A DNA stretch of 64,000 nucleotides from Metellina segmentata. Taxonomy: Eukaryota > Arthropoda > Arachnida > Araneae > Tetragnathidae. This document shows positions 34,282 through 45,834 of the stretch, in pieces. The number at the start of each line of letters is the position of its first letter. Positions within the stretch are counted from its first letter, which is position 1. The notes below the pieces were generated by a model, which had not been told where the DNA came from, did not search any database, and was given only the letters and a program-made list of their open reading frames with translations. The position numbers were made by a program, and so were the translations under genes. The stretch lies in contig OX375873.1 in the NCBI GenBank assembly GCA_947359465.1, forward strand, positions 71,623,477 through 71,687,476. Direction: 5' to 3'.

Positions 34282-34381
34282 ATATAAGAAACTTTTAAAA
34301 TGCGGATTTTGCTGATTTCATTTGTTTCTCAAATCGATCCATTCGGATAACTGGAGTTCCAATAATTGGAGTTCTACTGTA

Positions 34382-35719
34382 CTTCACATAACTAAATATG
34401 AAATGACATGACGAAATAACTACATTTAGTGATCGGAAGAATCCTAGGAAAGATTCCATTTGTTAAGAAAATAAAATAATTCTTAGAAGTTATGCACGGA
34501 AGACTGACGCTTGCAGAAAGGTTACATGTTTGTGAATCCCTTAGAAAGTTAATCGGCTTTAGGATATTCGGGCTTCATCAATACTAATAATGAATCATTA
34601 TCACCCAAGAAATACAGTTACGATACCTAATTCTTAACTTTGCTTTGCCACTGTTCGCATTTTATTTGTATGTTATATTTTGATGCTTTGAATGATAGTC
34701 TTCTTTAAAAATTTCTCCTGTTAACATATTATTAATTGATTATTACTTTGTTCTGAAAGTTTGTTGCACTATTTCGTGCTACACGAGAAGATGGTGAATT
34801 TCATCTGAATATAGGTAACCAAATATTACTGAAAATTTGAATTGATTCAATTTGTAGTATGACCACTATATTAGGAACGCCAAATCCAAATTAGGACAGG
34901 GACACCAAATCCTAAGATATGAACGGTTTTCTCCGCCTAATATTTTTGTGATTGTATTCAGGGCCGTCAAACAGGAAGGTTAGATTTTATATGTACTGAA
35001 TAATACGTGTAATAAAGTATAAAACAAAATAAATCTTTTTACAAATACGCACGTATATGAAGCAACTGAGATTAAGTTTGACCAACCTCAATATTGTTTC
35101 CATGTCAGCACTACCATTTAAACCTGTTGCAATGAATTAAGGTGTTAGCCAAAACCTCCAGATGTGAAACTCTTTAGGGATCGGATTGCAAATTGGTTAG
35201 TAAACTGGAGTCTTATAAAAACACAGCAGCACTCTCAAGAGAGATACGTATTAAACTCGTAGATTTTGTGGCTGCCAGCATTATTTGTTTCGTGTTCTTT
35301 ATACCTTAGTCATTTATATGTACTTTTATGGAAAACCCAAGTTCATACATGAGTTGTGACGCAGTAAATGATGAGTGTCATCAGTTTTTAAAACCGTGTC
35401 GGGAAAAATAGCTGTGTTAAACTTGCTTGTCAGTCGCGGAAAAAAACGAAACACTCTTCCTTTACTTCAAGCACTATTCATACCAGAGCAAATTCGAAAA
35501 TTTAATTCAATAGAGAATAACATCTACTACAATTTCAAATCCAAAATAATTGCATAAGGGGACGTCTTCATACCAAATTTTGCACGAAAAACGAAATTTG
35601 TAATGGAAACACCAGGTTTTGATGCCATAATCAGATTCTGCATTAATCTAATTATTAAATTTCATGAATTTAATATCTTTATATACGGAGTTATTCAGTG
35701 TTACAGATGTCTATAGCGA
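34382..35719. other. Intergenic DNA
   Basis: No ORF with a recognisable domain. A 60-codon frame at 35375-35557 is unremarkable. AT-rich throughout. Confidence 0.5.
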
Positions 35720-36290
35720 AATTATACTTTTCATCGTATCAAATTTGTTTATAAATCAATTTTATAAATAATTTTACCACAAGAAAGAGTGTATTTGAAG
35801 CTTTCAAAAGGTATGTTCAAATTTTAAAACTGATAGTATTAAGCAAAAGAGATATAACAGTTTAAATTTTTATCCGAAATTACGATCTAACAAATGTGAA
35901 ATTTGTCTGACTAACTTTTAATCACATCGAATTTATTTATTAACCAATTAAAAATATAATTATACCATAAGAAAGAGTACATTTTGAGGTTTCCAGTGAT
36001 GTTTTTAAATTTAAAAACTAATCCTATTAAGCTATAGATATGACATTTTTAACAAAAAATAACGAAAATTTCCCAAAATTCTGAATTTTGTATGATTAAC
36101 TTTTAATTGCATCCAATTTAACTATCAACCAATTTCAAAAATAATTGTTCCGTAAGAAATAATACATTATAAGCCTTCCCGATGTTTTCAAATTTAAAAA
36201 CTAATAATAATAAGCTACAGATATGACAGTTTTAATAAAACAGTTACGAAAATGTCCCGGCTTTTGCCGAATTTCTAAAAAAATGTTATC
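35720..36290. repeat. Diverged tandem repeat, period about 185-188 bp, three copies
   Basis: The landmark ...CCATAAGAAAGAGT recurs at 35781, 35969 and 36154. Around it, in order, each copy has AACTTTTAATTGCATCCAATTTA, a TAACCAATT block, the AAGAAAGAGT block, TTTAAAAACTAAT and AGATATGACA. Copies differ by many substitutions. The length is nucleosome-like, as in arthropod satellites, but three copies is too few to call a satellite array. Confidence 0.75.
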
Positions 36291-37991
36291 AGAAACCAAC
36301 TTGAAATTTCTAAAAAACCTCGATGTGGTGCAAAAATTTACGCGTTTAGAGGTACTCTATAAAAATCCTCACGGCTGAAGACTGAAATTTTGTACGTGTT
36401 TTGCTCACTCGCGTTAGAGAAATTTCGCTCTTTTCGACTTTGACACTTAATTCACCCTAAACCAAAAGCCGCATCGGAAAAAATCTTCTTTATCTTGCTT
36501 CCTGTACAATTTTGAATGAACCATGCTAATTTCGTAATTTCTGAACCGTACTTTCTGGGGAAACCATCTAAGAATCGAGCGAAAAAAGCGAGTTTTCAAT
36601 GCTGTAATATTTTTGAATACAGAGATAATTTTCTAAAATGATATATTTGATTTGATAAGATTTCCAGTTTATTTTTAATTTAAAGGAACTTAAATTAAAT
36701 TCCATTACCTTCTATAAATAATTAACCTTAATATATAATAATAATAATAATATAAATAATTAATACCTTAATAAAATAATTAACCTTCCATTTTGAATTT
36801 ATCATTTGGGTGCGTAAATATTTAAAATATCCCTCTGTATAGAGCACATACTAATAAACTGATATGTCTTCGAGTGCTTAATTTCAGATTTATGATATAT
36901 ATAATGTACAGTATTCTCAAGAATCTCGCGGTGCTAACAGAATTAAAGAAAATGAAAATAATTGCTTGAAAAGTAAATGTGGGAAGTGTGCTGTTGATAC
37001 TACTGTACAAAGAGAATATATTTGTATTGCACTTCCATTCTCGGTGAATCTATCCCCAAGAGAAAGTTAAAAATCGCTCCACCTCACCCTACTCTAATTG
37101 AACTCCGGGAAGATGTAATGCGATTCAGATAGGTCATGTCTCATTAGTCTTTCGTTACCATTTCAAGTGATCTTAGGGCTGTAATATTTTAACCAGTGAC
37201 ATGGTATTCAATTAACCCAAATGATGAGAGTGGGAACAGATCGTTTTCAAGAGAGAGATTGAGGGGCAATATTGGGTGGGCACCAAATCAACCGACCTTA
37301 TCGGATTGTCCTGTAAGATGAATATTTGTATCCAGTGAACCCTGCCGTGATCAGTATTCATTACGGTATTGATCTGCACTCGAGATAATGCACGGATAAT
37401 AGTTCTGTTGGAAACCATTTTCTGTATTCTATCTGTAAACCCAAATTTTCAGTTTCTTACAGTTATTGAAATATGTCGCCATTTATTCACTGCTTTTCCG
37501 AGTTCTAACCTCCCCCCCCCCTCGCCCATAAAGACAGATGACTTTAATTACAAATCGAGTCTGAACCAATCAACACACGCTTCTTGGAATCGCCACGCAT
37601 TGGAGCTACATTAATAAAACATACTATATGCGCATGCATACTCTGCTTCTGTACAGAAGACATATCTGTACGTATGCGCAATTTGTCGAAAGACTGATAT
37701 GGAACCAATTCGTGACGTGCATTATGGAGGATAATCTTTTTTCGAACCCATGAGTCTTACAAAGACGATAATAAGTATATAATTTACGATTGCACCAATG
37801 AAGAAAAAAAGTTGCAACGTAGAATTTTGTTTAAAAAACAATTTTTGATTAAATATCGATATTCTATAAATTAATGCAGGTTATAGGCAGTGAATTATTT
37901 TAGATTATCTAGTAAATCTAAAACAGATAAATAATTAAAGTTAATAATCAATATCAATCAGTATATATTTTTTTGTTGATAATTATTTTTT
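36291..37991. other. Intergenic DNA with a mixed-composition part (about 37040-37760)
   Basis: 36291-37040 is AT-rich with an ATA-repeat near 36731. 37040-37760 is less AT-rich, contains a C-run at 37512-37521 and an imperfect inverted repeat (TGCGCATGCATAC .. GTACGTATGCGCA, 37632-37682) around the palindrome TTCTGTACAGAA. Frames of 68 and 81 codons have no domains. Confidence 0.4.
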
Positions 37992-38037
37992 TGGTATTTT
38001 TTTAATTAACGTCTTACTAGAGCAACTCAACGGGCTA
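37992..38037 (-). repeat. SINE-like repeat fragment
   Basis: GGTATTTTTTTAATTAACGTC followed by TTACTAGAGCAACTCAACGG matches the terminal 45 bp of the 7639-7868 SINE copy. The rest is absent. Confidence 0.65.
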
Positions 38038-38103
38038 CCTTTTTTTGTTAAATGTTCTGACTACATTTGAATTCCATTAAAAACAACTTGATTTTAAATT
38101 CTT

Positions 38104-38378
38104 AAAATACATATCGCAACCCTGCAAGAAAAGTTACACAAGTCAAAAAATAAAAATTTTGATGTTATGTTATTGAAAAAATTGTATGAGATGCCCCAGC
38201 GTGTTATATTACTATTCTATAGAATATAATGGGAGTTACCACCATAAATACTTACCAAAAATTTAAAAGAAGCTTATACTATTTCAATATAAGTTTTATA
38301 GTATCCTTTAAGTTGATGTTTCTCAAATTCTGCAATTTTGAGTTGTGTCACTTTTCTTGCCGGGGTACGATATATTTT
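38104..38378. mobile_element. MITE family M275, better preserved copy
   Basis: 275 bp with inverted ends of about 38 bp: the left has ATATCGCAACCCTGCAAG then AAAAGTTACACAAGTC. The right, read inward, has ATATCGTACCCCGGCAAG then AAAAGTGACACAACTC. A second copy lies at 31051-31306. No coding capacity. The target duplication is unclear because the outer ATATCG is itself part of the inverted repeat. Confidence 0.8.
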
Positions 38379-39514
38379 GCATAGGTTTTACAGTAACAAA
38401 ATTACTCCAAAATAAGGCGTTAACTTTTGTCCTAATTTCTACAAAGTATTGAGTGCTATATTTTGTAAATGTAACATTGATTTTATGAGCAATTTACTAA
38501 AACACAAACCACCAGGTATTAAAGTTTTTAGCAGAGAATCAAGGATATTATCCACATTCAAATGCTACAAATCCTTGAAAACTTACTAATTAACTATACT
38601 TAGTTTAAAAGAAAATGTATATTTTTTATGAAAAGGAAATAAACTGATTCCAAGGAAAAACTGATTACATGGCGTATGATTGTATTCTACTAACCATTTA
38701 ATTCCCTTTGTTTGATCCATTCGGAGAAAAATCCATTAAACTGCATTAACTACTAGTACCATGGATATATTTTTACCATTCTAGTCCTCTTCCAAGAGTC
38801 ATTTGAAAATAATTACGTTTGTAACAAGTCATTTAAAGTTCTTGTTTCTTTGTGTTAACAGGGAACGGCCAGATATGGTTCGCTTCTAATAGAAGAAAGT
38901 TTGAGCTCATTAGCATATATCGCCGACCTAATGGATCTTGAAAATTCCCTAGATAATAATATAAAGCTGCTCTTTTATCACTGAATGTTGATGGATAACG
39001 TGGAATTCCATGTTGACATGGTCTACTTGCAGTTTAAAAGCCATTATTCTTACAATGAAAGGTAGAAATAAACTATCCAATCTCCTGCCATGAAGTAAAG
39101 AATCAAATTTTATATGTATCTCCTTACCAAATGGTTCGAAGAAAGCTTTCATCATCATTGTTTGATGCGATCATTATTGTTCTGGTTCGTGATATATTAA
39201 TACTTATGAACTAATAACTTCAGATTTAGCATTGATGCAATAATTCAAACATATTAATTGTATTGCTATTTATAAATAACAAATGTATCGTAGAACTTAT
39301 ATTAGAATTGGGTTAGTTATTCAAGTGTTAATCTGGTAATAAATTACAGTAGCATTCAGAAGAAAACATTCTTGCAATAATTCAATTATAATATATTGCT
39401 ACAATTATTTTACTAACAAGAATGGTATTGTAGAAATTATATTAAAATTATGTTAATTCGAGCACATTTGGGGTGTCATGTAGCGGCAGCTCAGAGCTCA
39501 AACACCACAATGTC
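38379..39514. other. Intergenic DNA
   Basis: No supportable gene. A 69-codon minus frame at 38949-39158 is unrecognised. Confidence 0.5.
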
Positions 39515-39689
39515 CTCCGAATATCTCGACTTTGCGTGACCGCTGCTTAGACATTTGGTACAACCTGTCTCCATTCATGTACCAAGAGCTTGTGGCATCT
39601 ATGCCCAGGCGAGTCGCAGCTGTTTTGCAAACCAAAGGAGGCGCAACGCGTTATTGAGTAGGTGGTAATAATGTTTTGGCTCTTCAGTG
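39515..39689 (+). pseudogene. Tc1-family transposase C-terminus and right TIR, 5'-truncated
   Basis: The frame ending at TGA 39655-39657 reads RDRCLDIWYNLSPFMYQELV, then ASMPRRVAAVLQTKGGATRY, the standard Tc1 tail (SMPRRxxAVxxAxGGxTxY). It is followed by GTTTTGGCTCTTCAGTG and TA (39690-39691), a Tc1-type right terminus. No matching left TIR was found upstream, and homology fades near 39500. Confidence 0.85.
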
Positions 39690-39691
39690 TA

Positions 39692-41889
39692 AATTAGGTA
39701 TGCTTAGACAGAGTTAGAGATAGAAACGAAAGAAAATTAAGAGTGAAAAGTAGACGAGTGCACAAATGTGTAAAAGACCTTTTTTCCGCAAAAGCTAATA
39801 AAGCTAAAAATTTCCCAGCATAAAATTAATTTTTTATTACCTAAGTTTTCGTCTCAGTGCTTATTACGAGAATAAAAGCAAATACTATTAAGACAGATTC
39901 ATTTTACGAGCTTAACACATATACTAGTAGGACTTACAATAACCATACATTTAAACTGATTTTTTTAAACTGGAGATATATTAACAATTTTACTTTTCAT
40001 AAAGAACATATGTAATGTATTTAAGCAAAACGAAATAAATAAAAAACTAAACCTCTTAGGAGACAGTTTTTATTAAATGTATTTTCCCCATATTCTTTAC
40101 AAGTAAATTTAATTATTTCTCAACCAGAATTTATATCTGCTTTTATTTGTAGTTGACATACAAATTTGACCAATTGAAAGATACTTTTTTTACATGTTTT
40201 CGTTCACTTATATCCATTTGAATAATTTTTGACATACTGTTTTGCTCCAAACAAAGATAGATTCTACAACAAACGAAAAACATTATCATAGGGTATTTCA
40301 TTCCTATTTGAGAAATATTTCAGTCCATGTGTCAAAATATTTTATCATCTAATTACTTAGCAACGATCAAATTATTTTTCATTTGAAAATCATTTTATTT
40401 ACCGTCCCTAAAAGCAGCAAATGTACAGACGAGTAAGTTAATTTTGACTAATCACCCTTATAATGTGGCTGCTCATTAATAAAGTGTATGAAAAACAAAC
40501 TTGCGTTAGTGTACGTCATCAAAGTGCACTCGCATCACAATGCTCGCAAAAAAGATTTAAGAGATAAAAAATTCTTTTATCGCTGAGCATAGAAGACATT
40601 TATCAAGACACGGTTGAAAGTAATTAGATTTAAAAGTTTCCTTTTATCATTCTCAGCAAATCAATTGATTCAATCTTTCTCTTCCAAAAGTATTTCTCAG
40701 ATTTTTGTCGGTATAGTAATCTTTTGATGTGTAACGCTGCATGCTATAAACTTCTATCGACAATCATTTTAGAATAGAAAAAGTCGTAAGTGTCTTATTG
40801 TAGCTCAGAGTACATGAAGCTTTTATCATTGTTTCGAGTCCAAAAGTATTGGAGTATTCCATTGTTACGTATTGGACAGGCAGACTTAACCAATGAAAAT
40901 AACTGTATCTTTTATTTTCTTCATGAATCATAAGACTGAAGCTTCCATCCCTTCAAGAACGCTTATCTCAAATGTTTTGTTGTATTTTTTAATAAAAAAG
41001 ACTACTCTTAACCCGTCACGTATGGGATACCTCCGGTCATATTGAAATATCCCATATTTGGTGGCTTGATATTTGCTCTTTTTTATAGAAAAATGACAGG
41101 TAGACACACTAAAGTTTGGTATAAACTTACTTAAAAGGAATTTAAATCTTTAATAGAGAAAGGTGTTTACATTTTCTAAAAGGAGATTTTTGATTAATAA
41201 AGAATAATAAAAGATACAGTCAGTTTTGAGACAAAATTTAATGTCTCGTACTTACAGGAGACCCCATTGCATAAGAAAGATGTTGTATCACCGATACAAA
41301 TGAAATGCCTAATTTTCTTAATTAATTGTCCAAAATTGATTTTGCAAAAATGTATAGACATAAATGTAATAATTGTTGTACACGAAAAATACACGAATTT
41401 TTGTTTGAATATTCGTGATAGAAGTTTACATATATAGTATCTTCAGCCATAAAGTAATTTTTAGAAGTAGTTACTGGAGTAGAAAGGCACTATATTAGAG
41501 TATATTTGTCTTTTATGTTGTCGGTAACGTTTAATAAATTACACAGTTAAACACATAATTTGGTGTCGGCATTATTTTAAATGATTTTATGTGTATTTCA
41601 TGGAGCTGCAACAAATATGACGTTACTTTTTGCCCCTCACCACTTGTGTGTGAGATATGACAGAAGCGTTTTATTTACTTTAACACATTGAAATAAGCTG
41701 AGGGTATAGGCATTAATTTAAAAAACCTTTCCTTTAATGAATTTGTAAAACATTTTAATTAATTGAAAAAACACGTCATAACACTCCTGTAAATCTACAG
41801 TAGATAAATTAAAAATTGGAAATGAAAAGAATCAAATAAAAATAGGAAATGTTTATTTTTTCCCACTGCAAAAGCTTTTTTGTTTGATA
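39692..41889. other. Intergenic DNA
   Basis: No domain-bearing ORF. At 41008-41030, TTAACCCGTCACGTATGGG could be a piggyBac-type end, since TTAA precedes CCC. A related string, TTACGTATGGGATAACCC, occurs at about 52723, but no partner end was found for either. Confidence 0.45.
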
Positions 41890-41892
41890 TTC

Positions 41893-42172
41893 TTAAGTAA
41901 ATTTTGTTTACACCGTTTCTTTGCTGATTCTACAAGCAATATGCCATAATATGAGTATCCCATCTGCCCTGGTATAGGTCCCTATTGTCTTTATGTCCTG
42001 GTGAAATCGTTCACCTTTTACTTCATGAGAATTGCCAAATATTTTTAGGGAAACGGTCTAAATGGATGTTCAAGTGTTCCAGGTATTTTCGGTCCTATAT
42101 ATGCAAAGCAAGGGCTATCCTGATCAAGAGCTTTCCTGAACTGTTTCATTAACCTTACCCTTATAGCAGAGA
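41893..42172 (-). pseudogene. Relic of a multicopy arthropod protein with GERFHQDI motif
   Basis: The minus strand reads LMKQFRKALDQDSPCFAYIG near 42150-42090. After frame changes comes LNIHLDRFPKN, then KGERFHQDIKT, then in another frame YQGRWDTHIMAYCL. I recall this order (LMKQFVKAL, a HLDYFPxN block, GERFHQDI, YQGRWDxxMMADYCW) from very abundant uncharacterised proteins of arachnids and other invertebrates, which are probably mobile-element derived. No search was made. At least three frameshifts and several stops are present, so it is dead. Confidence 0.6.
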
Positions 42173-42180
42173 AGGTACGA

Positions 42181-43825
42181 CTAAGGGTTCACGAATGACC
42201 ATTTCGTTCTCCAACAACCACGTTCTCTCTCGCAAAGCACTCTTTTTTTATCCAGTGGTATTGTTTGACTCTGGTATTCCATGGACACAAGAAGCAAGGA
42301 CATTTCATGTAGCCCGCTTGCTGACAAGGAGAAAGTAAACAATTTTAAGTCTGAGTTAGGAGCAGGCCTTGTAGAGGCTAAATCATGTAATTTCCACTTG
42401 CTGCGGTTATTTTGGTTCATTCCAATAACATTCACAATACAAAACTAACAGTCATCAAAGTGGTGCATAGGTTCCCTTCAAAACATTGGGACATCAAATT
42501 TTAGACCCCATTCCTTATCATTAATCACTGTCGTAGGTGTTCTGCACAAGTTTTACACACGTCTGAAGCCCTAACTTTATCTTGGTAACCAAGTCCAACG
42601 TCAAAGTATCCAAGGTAAATTCTTTTAACAAAATTAGAAATAGTTTTTCTGTACTCTTTTAGGATGTACTCACAACATATGTAGCAAAATACATCAGAAT
42701 GATTAAAATATTTCTTCGTCTAGATGCCATTCTATATGTTACGTTAGATGTAAACACTAGGTTGTGTCAACAAAAATGGCTTCAAACAATCAGCTGACAG
42801 CGGTACAGACAAGAAGGAAGAAAAAGCAGGAACCAATCCTCCTAAGAAACTTAAACTACTACTCAATGAGTTGTATGATAAAATATTTAATAATTTAGCT
42901 ACGCTAAATCTTAAAACGTAGAGCGTATAGAGGAAAACTGTTTTCATAATTGAAACCAGCACTCCAGATTTAGTCAAAATCAGTAAAAACATTCCAGGCA
43001 CGAAATAAAAAATATTTTTTTTGTAAGGCTGTGTTATATTCCTCAACTTGATCCACACATGAAACTGCTTTTAAACAACTTTTTAGGAAAACTATTGGCA
43101 TAAATCATGAGCTAAAGAAAAACAAAGTTCAATGATATTTGTGTCAGCAGAACTTCTCTGACAGGTTGGAGATTTGAATAGATTGGTTATGATGCGTTGT
43201 TCACTTAGTTGATTTTGACCTGAAGCTTCTTTCCCACAGGAATCCGGTGTGCCGACGAAGAAACGGATGAAACACTTGAAATAGCTTTAGCTCCGAAAGT
43301 ATAAAGTAAACGGGAATACTGAATTACCATTTGACAGCAGACGTATAAAATTATATTACGGAACTGATCCGACTCCTGCTGCGTTCATGACGTTATCGAA
43401 GAGGTGGCGCACAAATGTGGGGCCGGTTCTAACGCTCGAAAGTCAGTAACCGCCAGTGGCTGCTTAGCGTACGGACTTAGCGCAGGGACAAATTAGAAAC
43501 CTTTTTAATTTTATAGATGAACTCTAACGTTTAGTACCATAAAATGTGAGATTCAGTACAATATTCAAAAGTTAGTCAAAAATGTGAGTGAGAAACTGCG
43601 AAAATTTACGAACTTTACATGAATATCGAAATATAGGGCAAATACGAGGTAAAGCCTGTAAAAGAACGTGTACGAAATGAAAGACGTCTTCGAGAGGATT
43701 CAGAACACACCAAAACTTCTTCGACTGAGTGAGTGAAACGCTGGTGGCAGCGGCGCAAAAGCGAGTCCGTCGCGCGTAAATGGACGAGCGTCGACGACGG
43801 AGCTATAAAGAGCATTCGAGTGGAA
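42181..43825. other. Intergenic DNA with one coding-like segment
   Basis: At about 42781-43015 the plus strand has a coding-like reading: FKQSADSGTDKKEEKAG, then KKLKLLLNELYDKIFNNLAT, two stops, and VFIIETSTPDLVKISKNIPG. No family was recognised. The long minus ORF over it (42744-43058) looks like its antisense. The 43370-43500 part is GC-richer and unclassified. Confidence 0.35.
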
Positions 43826-44274
43826 TTGCACATTCTGTGTCAATGCAGATCCCCGACTTGAGTACAGAACATGAAGGTAGTAGCCTAAACTCAACAACCA
43901 CGGTCAATATGACTCCCCCCCTCGTAAAACGTCTGTAAATTCTGCAGGAATTAAAGAGGAGATGATGGATAAAGACGAAATATTCAACGAGTGCGAGATT
44001 GCGGGTGGTGATAGCGACGACAAGATCATGCAATATACAAATACAAATATTGCACATTCTGTGTCGATGCAGATCCCCAACTTGAGTACAGAACATGAAG
44101 GTAGTAGCCTACACTCAACAACCACGGTCAATATGACTTCCCCCCTCGTAAAACGTCTGTAAATTCTGCAGGAATTAAAGAGGAGATGATGGATAACGAC
44201 GAAATATTCAACGAGTGCGAGATTGCGGGTGGTGATAGCGACGACAAGATCATGCAATATATAAGTACAAATAT
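43826..44274 (+). repeat. 224-bp tandem duplication with coding-like content
   Basis: TTGCACATTCTGTGTC begins at 43826 and again at 44050. The 224-bp units are about 95% alike by eye. Both encode, in one frame, SAGIKEEMMDxDEIFNECE followed by IAGGDSDDKIMQY. The nearly complete identity implies a recent duplication. No domain was recognised. The next recognisable coding relic (44741) is on the same strand, so this may be its N-terminal region. Confidence 0.85.
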
Positions 44275-44740
44275 TGACGACCAGCTACAGGCTCAAGTCC
44301 AACAAGGCTGGTCCTTTGTTTATGAATTTCCCAATTCCCACTGACTATCCAACTGTATCTTAAATTCGTACACTCCCTTTGAATTAACTATATTTTCTGC
44401 CAACGCGTTCCAACTGTCTATTACCTATTACTATAAGTACCTTTATCAGAGACTCGGATTATGCTGCGTTGTAATGTAACGATACGGTAAGGAATTCGGA
44501 CATAGACTCTGTAGATCATTAAGTAATTGACGTGTATGGACGGAAATCTTTACAGTGTGTTGGTCAGAGTGAGATATTGACAATTTCCAACTGTGCAATA
44601 ACTGCTGGGACTTTCTAAGAAAAAAGTAAACTGTCCGCGATTTCAAAAACGAACGGATTTCAACATCCACCGAAATCCACTCACATGTCACAACTCGATC
44701 CACTCAATCTAGTCTAGATTGCTGTTTATGCAGATTTCGG
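44275..44740. other. Unclassified DNA between the duplication and the Helentron relic
   Basis: Moderate composition. An 85-codon minus frame at 44446-44703 has no recognisable domain. Possibly part of the same degraded element. Confidence 0.35.
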
Positions 44741-45834
44741 CAGTTTTCTACAACAGTTCGAAGAAAATTATACACAGGGGACCAACATTCCGCGCGACGT
44801 AGACAATACGGCGAGGCAACTACCGAGACAGTTGGACGACGAGTACGCTATCAACGTCAACATCACAAGCAGAGTCTGATTTCTGAAACGTCATACTTGA
44901 GCAGGTGTGGGAAGAAAAGCGTGGTTAAGACTTGGCTGTTGTTACTTGGTAAACCAACTTCTCTACAAATACTACCAGATAAAGATTGACTGGTCAATTT
45001 TTAACACACTCAAAGAAACAGAGAATGATTCCTGAGTCCAAAGTCCTCAATGTGAGGCAACACAGGATGTTATGAAATGATGAACACTGCTTAGATATCG
45101 CTTCCAGACAAGGTCACCTCCATGAACGTCATCGTCACATCCATGATCGTCATCGTCACCTTCATGAATGTCATCGTCATCGCTATGAACATAGAACGTC
45201 ACGACCCGAACCTTTCAATTAATCCCGTGGTTATGAACTCTCATTATTTGGCTATGTGTGAGACTAGGGTGGCTCAAGAAAATATCTGCCACATAACCCG
45301 ATTCCAATTAGCATATCTCAAACTTTGCAAACGTGATGGACTCTACGGTGGTGTTACGATTACCAAACATCCATAGAAGTGTATAGAGTTCATAACCAGA
45401 GTGATTTCAGTTACAAACTTATCAAACGCTGGCATAAATCTATACACACATGACAATGTTGGAGAAGTTTGCGTCGTGGAAGTTGCTCTGCAAAACAAAT
45501 TCAGATTTGCATTGGCCTTCGTTTATAATTATCCAATGTATCATAGTCTGACAAGGAAAAACATGTAATGGAAGATCTGAAGCTCTATACTGGTTCGGTC
45601 ACAACGATTCTAGAAAAGGGGCTGTTTGATATAGATGTATCCCTCATCGTCACTGAAGACGTGAACATCAACATCTCTAATGAGTACTTACTGGAGTTTA
45701 TGCAGAAAAGCTTCAACCTCACAATAGCATCCGGCAATCAAATTACTATATTAAATAGAATCACAGTATATTTAGTATTATCCAGAATAACGACTGTTAT
45801 TTTAATTGAGGGGTAAACCTGTTATTTTAACTGA
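44741..45834 (+). pseudogene. Helitron/Helentron-type polyprotein relic with endonuclease (EEP) domain
   Basis: In one frame 44783-44874 reads NIPRDVDNTARQLPRQLDDE followed by YAINVNITSR, a block I recall from arthropod Helitron polyproteins. Then come QIKIDWSIFN (44973-45005) and, after a shift, NDEHCLDIASRQGH (45075-45120). Downstream the frame changes to an endonuclease/exonuclease/phosphatase-like domain: MCETRVAQENICHITRFQLA, DGLYGGVTITKHP, VGEVCVVEVALQNKFRFALA, then IVTEDVNINISNEYLLEFMQ and LTIASGNQ (45568-45780). The usual GDFNxN core is TEDVNIN here, so it is inactive. The Rep and helicase parts expected between are missing. A CATCGTCAC repeat lies at 45127-45180. Confidence 0.6.

Larger units (their letters stand above)
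32148..34379 (-). mobile_element. Outer pogo/Tigger-like element A, split by element B
   Basis: The ends are CAGTAGAACTCAAATTATCC at 32148 and its inverted counterpart ending CTACTG at 34379, with TA on both sides (32146-32147 and 34380-34381). Without the 1523 bp due to element B and its TA, it is about 709 bp, a deletion derivative. Orientation is minus: the end at 34379 matches the 5'-type end of element B (second block GGAACTCCAGTTATCCG), and 32148 matches its 3'-type end (ATCAATTG..GACCCCGTCCGG-like). Confidence 0.88.

Noticed and set aside
41008..41030. TTAACCCGTCACGTATGGG as a piggyBac left end
   Set aside because: No inverted GGG-TTAA partner was found at a plausible distance; left as a possible solo terminus only.
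43615..44257. Overlapping minus-strand ORFs of 65-117 codons over the 224-bp duplication
   Set aside because: They are mirror frames of the duplicated DNA. The plus-strand reading has the more protein-like composition and is conserved between units.
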